Shown in pieces: positions 63,637-64,000 of a stretch of 64,000 nt of DNA; the stretch's first letter is position 1, and the number at the start of each line of letters is the position of its first letter. A program made the translations under genes and the position numbers. This DNA is from Flavobacterium sp. KS-LB2. GTDB taxonomy: Bacteria; Bacteroidota; Bacteroidia; Flavobacteriales; Flavobacteriaceae. The stretch covers positions 3,038,001 to 3,102,000 of the forward strand of contig NZ_CP145904.1 of the NCBI RefSeq assembly GCF_036895565.1. Reading direction: 5' to 3'. The notes under the pieces are model-generated. The model saw only the letters and a program-made list of their open reading frames with translations. It made no database searches and had not been told where the DNA came from.

Positions 63637-64000
63637 ATGAAAAAAATAACCACTCTTCTTTTTACTTTAATCACCTCTTTATTTTTGGTTAACTGCAAAT
63701 CGGAAGATAAAAAGCAAGATTTCAGCAGTATCACCAAAAACTATTTTGATGATAAAAATGCGATGAGTCCTTTGGACGCCACTCAAAGTGGTCAAAATGA
63801 ATACAATGACCAATTACAGTTTGAAATGACTGACAGCTACCGAAAGTCTCAAGAAGCTTTTTTTGACAAATACCAAACAGCCTTAAATACGGTTGATAAA
63901 GAAGCCTTATCTGAAGAAGAAAAAAACAGTTATGAAATCATTAAATGGGAAGTTGAGATTGGTAAAGACTTGTTGAAACAACCTACGAACCTAATTCCTG
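63637..64000 (+). CDS. DUF885-type lipoprotein, 5' part only
   Basis: An ATG at 63637 opens a frame that runs off the right edge with 121 complete codons. The product begins with a lipoprotein signal (LITSLFLVNC, lipobox VNC) and continues with a helical region (FSSITKNYFDDKNAMSPLDATQSGQNEYND; EKNSYEIIKWEVEIG). This resembles the N-terminal part of DUF885 proteins, a family with a gluzincin-like HExxH further downstream that is outside this window. The family assignment is moderate because the diagnostic region is not visible. Confidence 0.7.
   Translation, partial: MKKITTLLFTLITSLFLVNCKSEDKKQDFSSITKNYFDDKNAMSPLDATQSGQNEYNDQLQFEMTDSYRKSQEAFFDKYQTALNTVDKEALSEEEKNSYEIIKWEVEIGKDLLKQPTNLIP

Noticed and set aside
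1..64000. CRISPR array, prophage or integrative element
   Set aside because: No regularly spaced repeats, phage structural genes, integrases or conjugation genes were seen anywhere in the window.

Overview
The window is a chromosomal segment of a member of the Bacteroidota, most likely a Flavobacterium (family Flavobacteriaceae). The base composition is AT-rich. Promoters have the Bacteroidota form TAnnTTTG, and the window carries a SusC/SusD pair, a protein with a type IX secretion (T9SS) C-terminal sorting domain, a POT/DPP-IV peptide-utilisation operon, mevalonate-pathway isoprenoid genes and a GYDIA-type GHMP kinase. I see no prophage, conjugative element, complete insertion sequence or CRISPR array. 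Most of the window looks like stable core genome with two accessory nutrient-acquisition loci.

Layout. 1-6.0 kb: a truncated tail-specific protease, then surE, a small membrane protein, lpxB, an NlpC/P60 lipoprotein and a ComEC-like channel. 6.0-12.1 kb (minus strand): DPP-IV, two paralogous POT peptide transporters and a secreted thioredoxin-like protein, probably one peptide-scavenging operon. 12.2-14.5 kb: HMG-CoA reductase and a GYDIA-family GHMP kinase (mevalonate pathway). 14.7-21.0 kb (minus): an envelope operon with coaX, an outer-membrane beta-barrel, lptC, a small membrane protein, a CNNM/CorC-type protein and a PpiD-like foldase. 21.1 kb: tRNA-Phe and its terminator. 21.5-22.9 kb: a secreted M28 peptidase bracketed by a ~90-bp imperfect direct repeat.

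23.3-34.4 kb is an apparent short-chain carboxylate (acetate/propionate) locus. It holds an InsA-like zinc-ribbon/HTH protein that looks like a transposase-derived regulator, an outer-membrane porin, an MHS-type MFS transporter with an ~88-residue periplasmic insertion, two small membrane proteins, a sodium/solute-symporter-histidine kinase of the CbrA/CrbS type, a receiver-only response regulator, and two acyl-CoA synthetases (propionyl-type and acs). Uptake, sensing and activation to acyl-CoA are encoded side by side.

34.4-52.8 kb is a maltodextrin/starch polysaccharide-utilisation locus. SusC, SusD, SusE and a T9SS-exported GH13 amylase are divergent from a LacI-type regulator, a maltose-type MFS importer, beta-phosphoglucomutase, a GH65 maltose phosphorylase and two further GH13 enzymes. 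It couples surface capture and hydrolysis to phosphorolytic breakdown in the cytoplasm.

52.9-64 kb: a glycerophosphodiester phosphodiesterase, a BaiN-like flavoprotein, TspO, a second isoprenoid group (mvaD, a small antitoxin-like gene, mevalonate kinase, a UbiA-family prenyltransferase), an RsuA/RluB-type pseudouridine synthase, an NTF2-like protein, an M3 peptidase and the start of a DUF885-type lipoprotein that runs off the right edge. Functional calls rest on motif recognition by eye; no database search was possible.
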